From Gammaproteobacteria bacterium (GTDB lineage: Bacteria; Pseudomonadota; Gammaproteobacteria; UBA4575), in contig JANQKJ010000167.1 of assembly GCA_028281205.1 (NCBI GenBank), positions 1 to 7,516 of the forward strand: a DNA stretch of 7,516 nucleotides, given 5' to 3'. Both the position numbers and the translations under genes were made by a program. Position 1 is the first letter of the stretch. Each line of letters starts with the position of its first letter. Below, in pieces: positions 1-6,413 of the stretch. The notes below the pieces were generated by a model that was not told the DNA's origin, made no database searches, and saw nothing but the letters and a program-made list of their open reading frames with translations.

Positions 1-17
1 AAAACAATTATAAAAAA

Positions 18-728
18 TTATTTTATTTGTTGTAACAAATCGTCTGCTGTGACTGGATGATAAGGAGTATTGCGTATTTTATCGTGTGTGTGCATGCGAT
101 ATTCAACAAAGTCAGAACAGTTTTCAAAGTGCAAAAAAGGATTACCTTCTGCTTGCTCACCTAATTTAGATGTCGATTTACTCGCGTAGTTATGTCCTGG
201 GTGAATAATAGTATTAGCGGGTAGCTCATTTTTCATTTTCTTTAGAGTTGTGAACATCTGTTCTGGATCACCACCATTTAAGTCGCAGCGACCACAGCCG
301 AATACAAATAAAGTATCTCCAGTGATAATGTCATCATTCAGCAGGTAACATGCAGAGCCAGGTGTATGTCCTGGTGTATGTAAAATACTAATTTCTGTAT
401 CACCTAAATAAAAAGTGTCCCCACCATAATGTAGGGTAGGTTGGTCTAATTCAGCTTGCCAAAAATCTGATTCTTGCTTGAGGAGATGCAATTGAGGATC
501 ACAATGGTTGAGGACTTCTTCAACTCCATTGATATGATCATGGTGACTATGAGTTAGTAATATATCTGTAATTGTAATATCGTTTGCATGTGCATAGTCT
601 AAAATTTTTTTTACATCCCATGCTGGGTCAACAACTGCAGCTCGTTTAGTACTTATGTCGGTAATGAGGTAGACAAAATTTTCCATTGGACCTAGTTCCA
701 TAGAAGTAATTTGATAGCTTTTGCTCAT
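18..728 (-). CDS. MBL-fold metallo-hydrolase, glyoxalase II-like
   Basis: A 236-residue soluble protein of the metallo-beta-lactamase fold, in the branch that contains glyoxalase II (hydroxyacylglutathione hydrolase) and related thiol-ester hydrolases. The metal-binding motif THSHHDH is at residues 59-65 (H60, H62, D64, H65). Further ligands are H121 in TPGHTPGS, D138 in TGDTLF and H179 in HPGHN, so the two-metal site looks complete. A GCGRCDL motif (144-150) followed by GGDPEQMF is typical of a GloB-like subfamily of about 230 residues rather than of classical GloB, which is longer at the C-terminus. No signal peptide is visible, so it is probably cytoplasmic. The start is supported by GAGGG (complement of 734-738) five bases upstream. 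It is a single gene, divergent from the glycosylase gene. The substrate cannot be read from the sequence; a glutathione thiol-ester or similar compound is an inference from the family. Confidence 0.9.
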   Translation of the reverse strand: MSKSYQITSMELGPMENFVYLITDISTKRAAVVDPAWDVKKILDYAHANDITITDILLTHSHHDHINGVEEVLNHCDPQLHLLKQESDFWQAELDQPTLHYGGDTFYLGDTEISILHTPGHTPGSACYLLNDDIITGDTLFVFGCGRCDLNGGDPEQMFTTLKKMKNELPANTIIHPGHNYASKSTSKLGEQAEGNPFLHFENCSDFVEYRMHTHDKIRNTPYHPVTADDLLQQIK

Positions 729-755
729 AGAGACCCTCTAAACTTAGTTGCATGA

Positions 756-784
756 ATTATAGAACTTTAGCACTTAAGTGTGTT
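756..784 (-). promoter_or_regulatory. Candidate promoter of the MBL hydrolase gene, with a palindrome in its spacer
   Basis: On the minus strand, a perfect TATAAT lies at 761-756, about 28 bases upstream of the hydrolase start codon. Seventeen bases further upstream is AACACA (784-779), a weak -35 matching the consensus only at its last three bases. The 10-bp palindrome CACTTAAGTG (771-780) falls largely inside the spacer, where a bound repressor or activator could act. The -10 box is seen directly; its use as a promoter is inferred. A perfect TTGACA also occurs on the plus strand at 783-788, but no -10 can follow it before the glycosylase start. Confidence 0.35.
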
Positions 785-804
785 GACATGAAAATTAATT
801 TTCT

Positions 805-1347
805 ATGGCTAAATTAAGTACTAGTGACAAAATTCTACCAGACTATATTGATTTCCAGTTGAAGATTTTATCGATTGGTTTGAACCCTTCAATTCCTTCT
901 GCAAAACTAGGTTATTACTTTGCGAACCCAAGGAATCGATTTTGGCGGGCATTTGAACTAGCAAATGTGGTTGACGAGGTGTTAACTATCAACGCGTCAG
1001 TACATAAAATATTGTTACAAAAACATTCTATTGGCTTTACCGATGTGGTTAAACGTGCAAGCAGTATGGGTCATGAATTACGTGCTAAGGATTTTAAACG
1101 TGATGCCCCACAGTTACGTGAAAAGATTGAGCTCTATCAACCTGATTTAATATGGATTCATGGAAAAGTAGCTATGAATAAGTTTATGCAATATGGCTAT
1201 GGTATGAAACATTCTTGGCCATGGGGGCTAAATGATATTGATTGTATTGAACCAAAAGTTTACCTCACCCCTAATCCTAGTCCGGCTAATGCTGCCTATA
1301 GTCTGGAAGACCTTATTAAATGGTATCAACCATTACGAAACCTATGA
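805..1347 (+). CDS. mug: Mug/TDG-family uracil (G:U/G:T mismatch) DNA glycosylase
   Basis: A 180-residue cytoplasmic base-excision repair enzyme of the Mug/TDG family (uracil-DNA glycosylase superfamily family 2), which removes uracil and related lesions from mismatched DNA. Motif 1 is GLNPS at 25-29, corresponding to GINPG of E. coli Mug, with N27 in the place of the catalytic asparagine. FANPRNRFW (39-47) matches the conserved F-A-H-P-x-N-R-F-W segment. GFTDVVKRAS (77-86) and YQPDLIWIHGK (111-121) align with the Mug core. Motif 2 is NPSPANAAYS (157-166), where E. coli Mug has NPSGLSR; the first three residues are kept but the following DNA-intercalating loop differs. The length is slightly above E. 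coli Mug (168 residues). The start lacks a clear ribosome binding site, but the frame fits the family with a short N-terminal extension. It is first in a plus-strand set with the VanZ-like gene and dsbB. Exact lesion preference is uncertain. Confidence 0.82.
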   Translation: MAKLSTSDKILPDYIDFQLKILSIGLNPSIPSAKLGYYFANPRNRFWRAFELANVVDEVLTINASVHKILLQKHSIGFTDVVKRASSMGHELRAKDFKRDAPQLREKIELYQPDLIWIHGKVAMNKFMQYGYGMKHSWPWGLNDIDCIEPKVYLTPNPSPANAAYSLEDLIKWYQPLRNL

Positions 1348-1407
1348 ACCATATGACAGTTGATGTATCCAACCAACAAATCAATAAAGTAAGCTCAGGT
1401 ATTAACT

Positions 1408-1770
1408 GTGGTTAAGCGTATCTTCCAGCTAATATTTATAATGTTAATACTATTGTCTCTGGTGCTGTCATTGTCGCCTGCATCCGATAGTGTGCCAATG
1501 ATTTGGAATGACAAAGTTATTCATAGTATGAGCTATTTTGCTCTTATGATGACTTTGGATTTTTCCTGGCGATCAGGCAAACAAATGATTACTAAATCAA
1601 TGCTAGTATTATTTTACAGTGGTTTAATTGAGTATGGGCAAAGTTTTGTACCAGGTCGAGAAATGTCGCTTGCTGATTTAATGGCAAATGCTATGGGAGT
1701 GTTGATATTTTTATTACTAGTACCAGTGCTTAAACAAAATGGTATTTATGGTTACCTAAAATTGACATAA
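1408..1770 (+). CDS. VanZ-like small integral membrane protein
   Basis: A 120-residue membrane protein with the VanZ-like pattern. Hydrophobic segments lie at about 5-24, 40-52, 64-74 and 88-108. The conserved polar residues of the family are visible: DKVIH (35-39), E75 and Q78 in IEYGQSF, R84, and D90 and N94 in LADLMANAMG. VanZ itself is associated with low-level teicoplanin resistance, but most proteobacterial members of this small family have no proven role, so no resistance function should be assumed. The start is GTG. An in-frame TAA at 1390-1392 rules out any longer form, and AGG at 1397-1399 can serve as a weak ribosome binding site. It begins 60 bases after the glycosylase gene and ends 13 bases before dsbB, so co-transcription with dsbB is likely. 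Confidence 0.82.
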   Translation: MVKRIFQLIFIMLILLSLVLSLSPASDSVPMIWNDKVIHSMSYFALMMTLDFSWRSGKQMITKSMLVLFYSGLIEYGQSFVPGREMSLADLMANAMGVLIFLLLVPVLKQNGIYGYLKLT

Positions 1771-1783
1771 AGGTGTGAGTTGA

Positions 1784-2275
1784 ATGTATCGGTTAATTAA
1801 TTTGGCGATTGTGTTATTGGTGGTCGTCTCCATGTTATTTGCAATTTACTATCTTGAAGGGGTGTTGTTGTTAGATCCATGTCCATTGTGCATGGTTGAC
1901 CGGGCAATATTAGTTGTTATAGCCGTTATTAGTTTAATTGCTCTGATTCATAATTCATCCGGCTTTATGCGCTGGGTATACACTAGTTTAAGTGTTTTAT
2001 TCAGTGGGTTAGGAATTGCTGTTGCCGCGAGACATATATGGTTGCAAGGCTTACCACCTGATCAGGTACCCGAATGTGGACCAGATTTAACTTATATGTT
2101 GGAAGTTTTTCCTTTGGGAGATGTAATAAAACGCGTTTTCAGTGGGTCTGGTCAATGTGCGGAGATTAGTTGGACTTTTTTGGGGATGACAATTCCGCAG
2201 CAAACGTTACTATTGTTTATTGTATTATTAGTAATGGCAATGTTTGCACATTTTCAGCAAAGTCCAAGGAGTTAA
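1784..2275 (+). CDS. dsbB: Disulfide bond formation protein DsbB
   Basis: A 163-residue inner-membrane protein that reoxidises periplasmic DsbA and passes the electrons to quinone. The N-terminal redox pair is C33-P-L-C36 in DPCPLCMVDR, matching the C-x-x-C of E. coli DsbB, and R40 fits the arginine that follows it. The second periplasmic pair is C98 (VPECGP) and C125 (GSGQC), spaced almost as in E. coli (104 and 130). RHIWLQ (83-88) is another typical segment. Four hydrophobic stretches (about 5-22, 41-56, 64-82 and 138-155) give the expected topology, with both cysteine pairs in periplasmic loops. The length is a little below E. coli DsbB (176). AAGGTG, nine bases or so upstream of the ATG, is a fair ribosome binding site and overlaps the end of the VanZ-like gene. 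No dsbA is present in the window. Confidence 0.93.
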   Translation: MYRLINLAIVLLVVVSMLFAIYYLEGVLLLDPCPLCMVDRAILVVIAVISLIALIHNSSGFMRWVYTSLSVLFSGLGIAVAARHIWLQGLPPDQVPECGPDLTYMLEVFPLGDVIKRVFSGSGQCAEISWTFLGMTIPQQTLLLFIVLLVMAMFAHFQQSPRS

Positions 2276-2318
2276 ATTCAGGCTCTGAGAAAACTATGCG
2301 TTAAGTTTTAATAATCGC

Positions 2319-2338
2319 TATAATTTAACTATTATAAT
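2319..2338 (+). promoter_or_regulatory. Candidate -10 boxes upstream of the metX-like gene
   Basis: The 93 bases between dsbB and the metX-like gene hold two perfect TATAAT hexamers, at 2319-2324 and 2333-2338. Both are on the coding strand, 45 and 31 bases before the start codon. Neither has a good TTGACA-like partner at 16-18 bases, so the pair may be partly a product of high AT content. No terminator hairpin is visible after dsbB, so read-through into this gene is also possible. Confidence 0.35.
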
Positions 2339-2368
2339 AATGTGTGATTAAGGGAACATGCGACATTT

Positions 2369-3532
2369 ATGAGCACAAGTACATTGGAAGTGAGCCAAGC
2401 GCCTGTGAGAACCACAGCCGCGACAAAATTTGTTGCCTTAAAAGGGGATTACGGCACGGGTGACTTTGTTATGCACCGTGGTGGCATACTTAAAGAAGTT
2501 GTCATTGCTTATGAGTCTTGGGGGACGTTATCCAATAATCACGATAATGTAGTGCTTGTGTTTGGTGGACTTTCACCTTCAGCACATGCGTGTTCTTCAG
2601 AACAAGATCCAAGCAAAGGTTGGTGGGAGTATATGATTGGTCCTGGCAAGCCAATCGATACTGACAAATACTATGTAATATGTGTCAATACATTGGGTAG
2701 TTGCTTTGGTTCTACCAGTCCTTCTTCAATTAATCCTGATACCAATCAAGCATATGGCTTAGATTTTCCTGATTTAAGTATTGAAGATGTAGCCAAGTCT
2801 GCACATCATGCTTTACAGGATTTAGGTATTGATCATTTACATACTGTAGTCGGCAGTTCTATGGGTGGCATGTCATCCCTTGCTTATGCACTCATGTACC
2901 CTGATGAAGTTGATCATTTTGTTACCATTTCTGCTGCAACCAGGGCATTGCCATTTACTATTGCAGTGCGTTCACTTCAACGTGAAATTATTCGTTGCGA
3001 CCCAGCATTTAACAATGGCCAATATGCGCAAGATGAAGAACCTACCAGTGGTATGGTGCTGGCGCGTAAATTAGGTTTAATGTCATACCGTGCGGCGGAG
3101 GAATGGCACCAACGCTTTAACCGTGCGCGTGTCAGTGCTGAGCGTAAGTCAGATGATAGATTTGGTATTGAGTTTGAGGTTGAATCTTATCTTGATTACA
3201 ACGCACATAAGTTTGTGAAAACATTTGATGCTAATAGTTATCTATACCTATCGCGTGCAATGGATTTATTTGATGTGGCAGATCATGGCGGCTCAGTGAA
3301 TGCGGGTTTAGCTAAGATACAGGCTAAAAACACCTTAGTAATTGGTGTAGAAACAGATATTTTGTTTCCTGTGCATCAGCAAAGAGAAATTGCCGATGGA
3401 ATTAAAAAAGCAGGGCGGCCAGTAGAGTATGTTCAACTCGACTCTATTAATGGCCATGATTCATTCTTAGTTGATGAAGAACATTTTGCTCCAGTGATAC
3501 GAGAGTTTTTTGAGCGAAATTTTAATAACTAA
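2369..3532 (+). CDS. metX: MetX-family O-acyltransferase (probable serine or homoserine O-succinyltransferase)
   Basis: A 387-residue alpha/beta-hydrolase-fold acyltransferase of the MetX family, which activates homoserine (methionine pathway) or serine (cysteine pathway) by transfer of an acyl group from CoA. The catalytic triad is visible: S164 in the nucleophile elbow GSSMGG (162-167), D330 in ETDILFP and H363 in NGHDSF. GWWEYMIGPGKPIDTDKYY (84-102) and SSINP (119-123) are family hallmarks. Several positions differ from classical MetX and resemble the serine O-succinyltransferase branch as I remember it: GLSPSAHA (67-74), ALPFTIAVRSLQRE (193-206, where classical MetX has an IAFNEVxRQAI-like run) and LDYNAHKFVKTFDANSYLYLSR (about 275-296). 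An in-frame TGA at 2345-2347 limits upstream starts. AAGGGA (2350-2355) lies 13 bases before the ATG, rather far for a ribosome binding site. No metW follows, although metW often accompanies metX. Family is certain; acyl acceptor and donor are inferred. Confidence 0.9.
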   Translation: MSTSTLEVSQAPVRTTAATKFVALKGDYGTGDFVMHRGGILKEVVIAYESWGTLSNNHDNVVLVFGGLSPSAHACSSEQDPSKGWWEYMIGPGKPIDTDKYYVICVNTLGSCFGSTSPSSINPDTNQAYGLDFPDLSIEDVAKSAHHALQDLGIDHLHTVVGSSMGGMSSLAYALMYPDEVDHFVTISAATRALPFTIAVRSLQREIIRCDPAFNNGQYAQDEEPTSGMVLARKLGLMSYRAAEEWHQRFNRARVSAERKSDDRFGIEFEVESYLDYNAHKFVKTFDANSYLYLSRAMDLFDVADHGGSVNAGLAKIQAKNTLVIGVETDILFPVHQQREIADGIKKAGRPVEYVQLDSINGHDSFLVDEEHFAPVIREFFERNFNN

Positions 3533-3556
3533 ACAACTAACTAGTTAACAAACAAT

Positions 3557-3592
3557 AAAAAAGCCAGCCAAAATTATATGGCTGGCTTTTTT
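3557..3592. terminator. Bidirectional intrinsic terminator between metX and gltA
   Basis: A perfect 14-bp inverted repeat: the left arm (3557-3570) runs from six A residues into GCCAGCCA, and the right arm (3579-3592) from TGGCTGGC into six T residues, around an 8-base loop (3571-3578). The GC-rich stem core with a T-run on each strand fits a terminator working in both directions. It lies 24 bases after the metX stop and 15 bases beyond the gltA stop, in a convergent gap. Confidence 0.93.
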
Positions 3593-3607
3593 CCTTTAGT
3601 CTTTTAA

Positions 3608-4921
3608 CTAACGTTTATTGATGTCGACGTAATCTTTGCCTACGTACCCCGTATACAGCTGGCGTGGACGGCCAATGCGTGCTTCAGGGTCACTCATCAT
3701 TTCCATCCAGTGAGTTAGCCAGCCCACAGTACGTGATAGTGCGAAAATCACAGTGAACATACTGACGGGAATGCCTATGGCCTGGAAGATAATTCCAGAG
3801 TAAAAGTCTACGTTTGGATACAACTTGCGCTTAATGAAGTATTCATCTTCAAGTGCAATTTTCTCAAGATCCATTGCAATCTTTAGTAAAGGCTTATTTG
3901 GATTGTCGTCACCCAATTCTTCAAGCAAGTCATGACAAATTTGGCGAATAATTTTTGCGCGTGGGTCGTAGTTTTTATAAACACGATGGCCGAATCCCAT
4001 TAGACGAAAACGGTCGTCTTTATCTTTGGCACGTGCAATGTAATGTGAGAGATCTTTTCCTGATTCCACAATCTCATTCAGCATCTTAATTACAGCCTCA
4101 TTGGCACCACCATGTGCAGGTCCCCAAAGTGAGCCGATACCTGCAGATAAAGCAGCGAATGGGCTAGCTTCAGAACTACCGGTCAGACGTACTGTAGATG
4201 TGGAAGCATTTTGTTCATGGTCAGCATGCAGAATCAAAATCAGATCCATAGCGCGAACCATAGTAGGTGATGGCTTATACAAGCGACCAGGCATACTAAA
4301 CAGCATGTGTAAAAAGTCGGCTGTGTAATCGAGTTCTAAGTTGGGGTAGTTAAATGGCTGGCCCAATGCATACTTGTAACACCAGCTCGCAATAGTAGGC
4401 ATTTTTGCAATCAAACGGTGTGCAGCTACTTCACGAGAAACAGCATCATGTACATCCACTTCTTCATGATAGAAAGCGGCCAGAGCACCTACCGACGCCA
4501 CCATCATGGCCATGGGGTGGGCATCATGGCGAAAACCCAAGAAAAAGCGTCTCATCTTCTCGTCAATTAACTTCCTGCGTTTAATTGAACCTGTATAGTC
4601 ATCCAGTTGAGTCTGAGAAGGTAGTTCTCCATACAGAAGCAAATAACAAACTTCATCATAGTTACTGTTTTCAGCCAGTTGCTCAATTGAATAGCCGCGA
4701 TAGGCTAGACGACCTTCTGCGCCATCAATAAAAGTAATTTTACTGTCGCAACTTGCGGTGGACATGAAGCCGGGGTCAAATGTGAAGTAACCCAGTTCTT
4801 TATAGAGGGCTCTAATATCTATCGTAGCGGGACCGTCGGTTCCTTCTAGCACTGGTAGTTCAGCTTGTTTGCCAGTGGTGTTGTCAGTGATAGTGACGGT
4901 TCTGTTTGATTGACTAGACAT
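3608..4921 (-). CDS. gltA: Citrate synthase (type II)
   Basis: A 437-residue cytoplasmic enzyme that condenses acetyl-CoA with oxaloacetate to citrate at the entry of the TCA cycle. The three catalytic residues are H270 in GPAHGGAN (267-274), H312 in GFGHRVYK (309-316) and D372 in NVDFYSG (370-376), matching H264, H305 and D362 of E. coli GltA. LHADHEQNAST (231-241) and the arginine-containing tail GRPRQLYTG (417-425) are also conserved. The N-terminal domain of about 60 residues, with GFMSTASCDS (51-60) before the TFIDG element, is that of the hexameric, often NADH-inhibited type II enzymes of Gram-negative bacteria. The start is well fixed by a perfect AGGAGG (complement of 4929-4934) seven bases upstream, the strongest ribosome binding site in the window and fitting for a highly expressed gene. 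It is transcribed alone and ends at the shared hairpin. The 269 bases upstream must hold its promoter; I see AT-rich -10-like boxes (for example complement of 5051-5056) but no convincing -35. Confidence 0.97.
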   Translation of the reverse strand: MSSQSNRTVTITDNTTGKQAELPVLEGTDGPATIDIRALYKELGYFTFDPGFMSTASCDSKITFIDGAEGRLAYRGYSIEQLAENSNYDEVCYLLLYGELPSQTQLDDYTGSIKRRKLIDEKMRRFFLGFRHDAHPMAMMVASVGALAAFYHEEVDVHDAVSREVAAHRLIAKMPTIASWCYKYALGQPFNYPNLELDYTADFLHMLFSMPGRLYKPSPTMVRAMDLILILHADHEQNASTSTVRLTGSSEASPFAALSAGIGSLWGPAHGGANEAVIKMLNEIVESGKDLSHYIARAKDKDDRFRLMGFGHRVYKNYDPRAKIIRQICHDLLEELGDDNPNKPLLKIAMDLEKIALEDEYFIKRKLYPNVDFYSGIIFQAIGIPVSMFTVIFALSRTVGWLTHWMEMMSDPEARIGRPRQLYTGYVGKDYVDINKR

Positions 4922-5190
4922 GTTTAGTCCTCCTGGATTCTAGTTCAATGTCCGTTGTTAAGGTTGCAGGGTGAAACGAATCCGCTGCTGAATTAATGAA
5001 TAATCGACAGTACATTACAAGTTTATTTAAAAAGTGAATATAACTAACTGATTATCTGTAAATTTGGCTTTTAGAAAGAAAATCTCTAACAGATGATATC
5101 AAATCTGCTGTGTTTTTTTTGGGGCATTTTACATGAGTAAGGAGTATAGAGGATATCAAACATAATAAATGGTCATATCACACACATTAG

Positions 5191-5724
5191 CTATTTTTTG
5201 AGATTAAAGTTCTTGATAATAAATGCTGCTATGTCATTGGGTGCATTAATATCTAGACAGGCTATATTCTTAGGCACATCACAACTTTTATCAGAAGCGA
5301 AAGCAACAATATTGTGGTCATCAAGGCACATAATGGGGTGGCCAAGACTTGGTCGATGCAGCTCAATTTTTGCGAAGGCCTCATTTTTGAAACCTTCGAC
5401 TAAAATTAAATCGATGTTTTTATGGTCAACTTGTGCAATCAGCTCATTCAATTTTAACTCTGTTTGTCTACCATTGAGTTCGGTCATCAAAGCCCAGCGT
5501 TTTGAAGATGAGATCAGCATCTGGCTAGCACCTGCGTGCCTGAGCTTATAGCTATCCTTTTCTTTATGATCAACGTCAAAATTATGGTGTGCATGTTTGA
5601 TCACAGCTAAACGAATACTTGCAGCTTTCAAGAGCGGAATTAACTGAGTGAGGAGAGTGGTCTTTCCAGTACCACTAAATGCACAAAATCCAATCAGTGG
5701 AGTGGGGCATTGATCTAATTGCAT
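5191..5724 (-). CDS. mobB: Molybdopterin-guanine dinucleotide biosynthesis protein MobB
   Basis: A 177-residue P-loop GTP-binding protein that assists conversion of Mo-molybdopterin to its guanine dinucleotide form; in E. coli it is an accessory to MobA rather than essential. The Walker A motif is FSGTGKTT at 16-23 (K21). KHAHHNFDVDHKEKDSYKLR (43-62) with the following HAGA is the characteristic MobB segment, and LVEGFK (108-113) is the Walker B-like region. The length matches the family (E. coli about 170). The start codon lies one base after the mobA stop (TGATATG), so translation is probably coupled to mobA. A fair ribosome binding site is not obvious, which also fits coupling. No terminator hairpin is seen immediately downstream. 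Confidence 0.94.
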   Translation of the reverse strand: MQLDQCPTPLIGFCAFSGTGKTTLLTQLIPLLKAASIRLAVIKHAHHNFDVDHKEKDSYKLRHAGASQMLISSSKRWALMTELNGRQTELKLNELIAQVDHKNIDLILVEGFKNEAFAKIELHRPSLGHPIMCLDDHNIVAFASDKSCDVPKNIACLDINAPNDIAAFIIKNFNLKK

Positions 5725-5725
5725 A

Positions 5726-6316
5726 TCAAATAAGCTGCCTCGCAGTGGCTAAATCTTCCGGTGTATTGATGTTAGTAAACATTTCCGGAATGGATGAAAA
5801 ATCACCTCTGGCATACCGGTGTTTCTCGTACCAATGATCAATTTTACGTGCTCCGGAAGCAAGGAAATCATTTAAGTCATTAAGTAACCCAGCATGAATC
5901 AAAGCATACACAGGCTGTAAACGTTTTCCATCAAAGGCCACACTAATTTTACTATCGTTTTGTTGTGCTGATTGCAAAAGAGTAGCGACATAATTACTTG
6001 CTAACAGTGGCCCATCGCAAGGAGCAGTAACGATGTATTCAGTTTCACAGTGCTTTAAACCGCTGGCCATACCAGCAAGAGGGCCTTGGTAATCAGCCAT
6101 CTCATCGCTAATGACTGGATAACCATATGCCTGATATTCATCGATATTGCGATTAGCATTAATCATGATGGAATTTACTTGTGGCTTTAATGCATCAATG
6201 GTGTAACTAATCATGGTACGGCCTTCTAGCATGATTAAACCTTTATCTGTGCCACCCATACGACGTGCTTGTCCACCCGCCAGGATTAATCCGGTAACAT
6301 TTTTGTGAGATTTCAT
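5726..6316 (-). CDS. mobA: Molybdenum cofactor guanylyltransferase MobA
   Basis: A 196-residue cytoplasmic nucleotidyltransferase that joins GMP from GTP to Mo-molybdopterin, giving the MGD form used by DMSO reductase-family enzymes such as nitrate reductases and formate dehydrogenases. The nucleotide-binding signature LILAGGQARRMGGTDKGL is at 10-27, with K25 in the expected place. YQGPLAGM (76-83), the metal-site region APCDGPLL (98-105) and LQPVYAL (123-129) are conserved, and INTPEDL (183-189) near the C-terminus is typical of the family. The frame stays open upstream to an ATG at 6430, but the extra 38 residues have no family counterpart and would run into the divergent gene. The ATG at 6316 places the signature ten residues from the start, as usual, although its ribosome binding site is weak. 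It is followed at one base by mobB, and is divergent from the DUF1244-moeB pair. Confidence 0.94.
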   Translation of the reverse strand: MKSHKNVTGLILAGGQARRMGGTDKGLIMLEGRTMISYTIDALKPQVNSIMINANRNIDEYQAYGYPVISDEMADYQGPLAGMASGLKHCETEYIVTAPCDGPLLASNYVATLLQSAQQNDSKISVAFDGKRLQPVYALIHAGLLNDLNDFLASGARKIDHWYEKHRYARGDFSSIPEMFTNINTPEDLATARQLI

Positions 6317-6413
6317 GTCAGTAAAGCACAGTTCACGGTAAAATATTTCAAATGAATCACTATTAAACTGATTGTTCTTAAAAGTTATCAGTTCTAACCC
6401 GGAGTTTATACAA

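Noticed and set aside
783..788. Perfect TTGACA before the glycosylase gene as a -35 box
   Set aside because: A -10 at the normal spacing would fall at 804-811, on the start codon itself, and no TATAAT-like hexamer is there, so it cannot drive this gene from its annotated start.
1408..1770. VanZ-like gene as an antibiotic-resistance determinant
   Set aside because: There are no other van genes and no mobile element nearby. Small VanZ-like proteins are common in proteobacterial chromosomes without a resistance role.
2865..3074. Plus-strand open frame of 69 codons inside the metX-like gene
   Set aside because: It lies wholly within a clear family gene in another frame, and its translation has no recognisable domain or start signal.
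4101..4328. Plus-strand open frame of 75 codons opposite gltA
   Set aside because: It is antisense to the conserved catalytic region of citrate synthase and shows no family features; best explained as a shadow of gltA codon use.
5102..5124. T-run after an inverted repeat (5090-5118) as an intrinsic terminator
   Set aside because: The T-run is on the plus strand, where no gene lies immediately upstream, the stem is only five bases, and on the minus strand the signal is in the wrong order for mobB.
5198..5551. Plus-strand open frame of 117 codons opposite mobB
   Set aside because: It is fully antisense to mobB, whose motifs are intact, and the translation is not recognisable.
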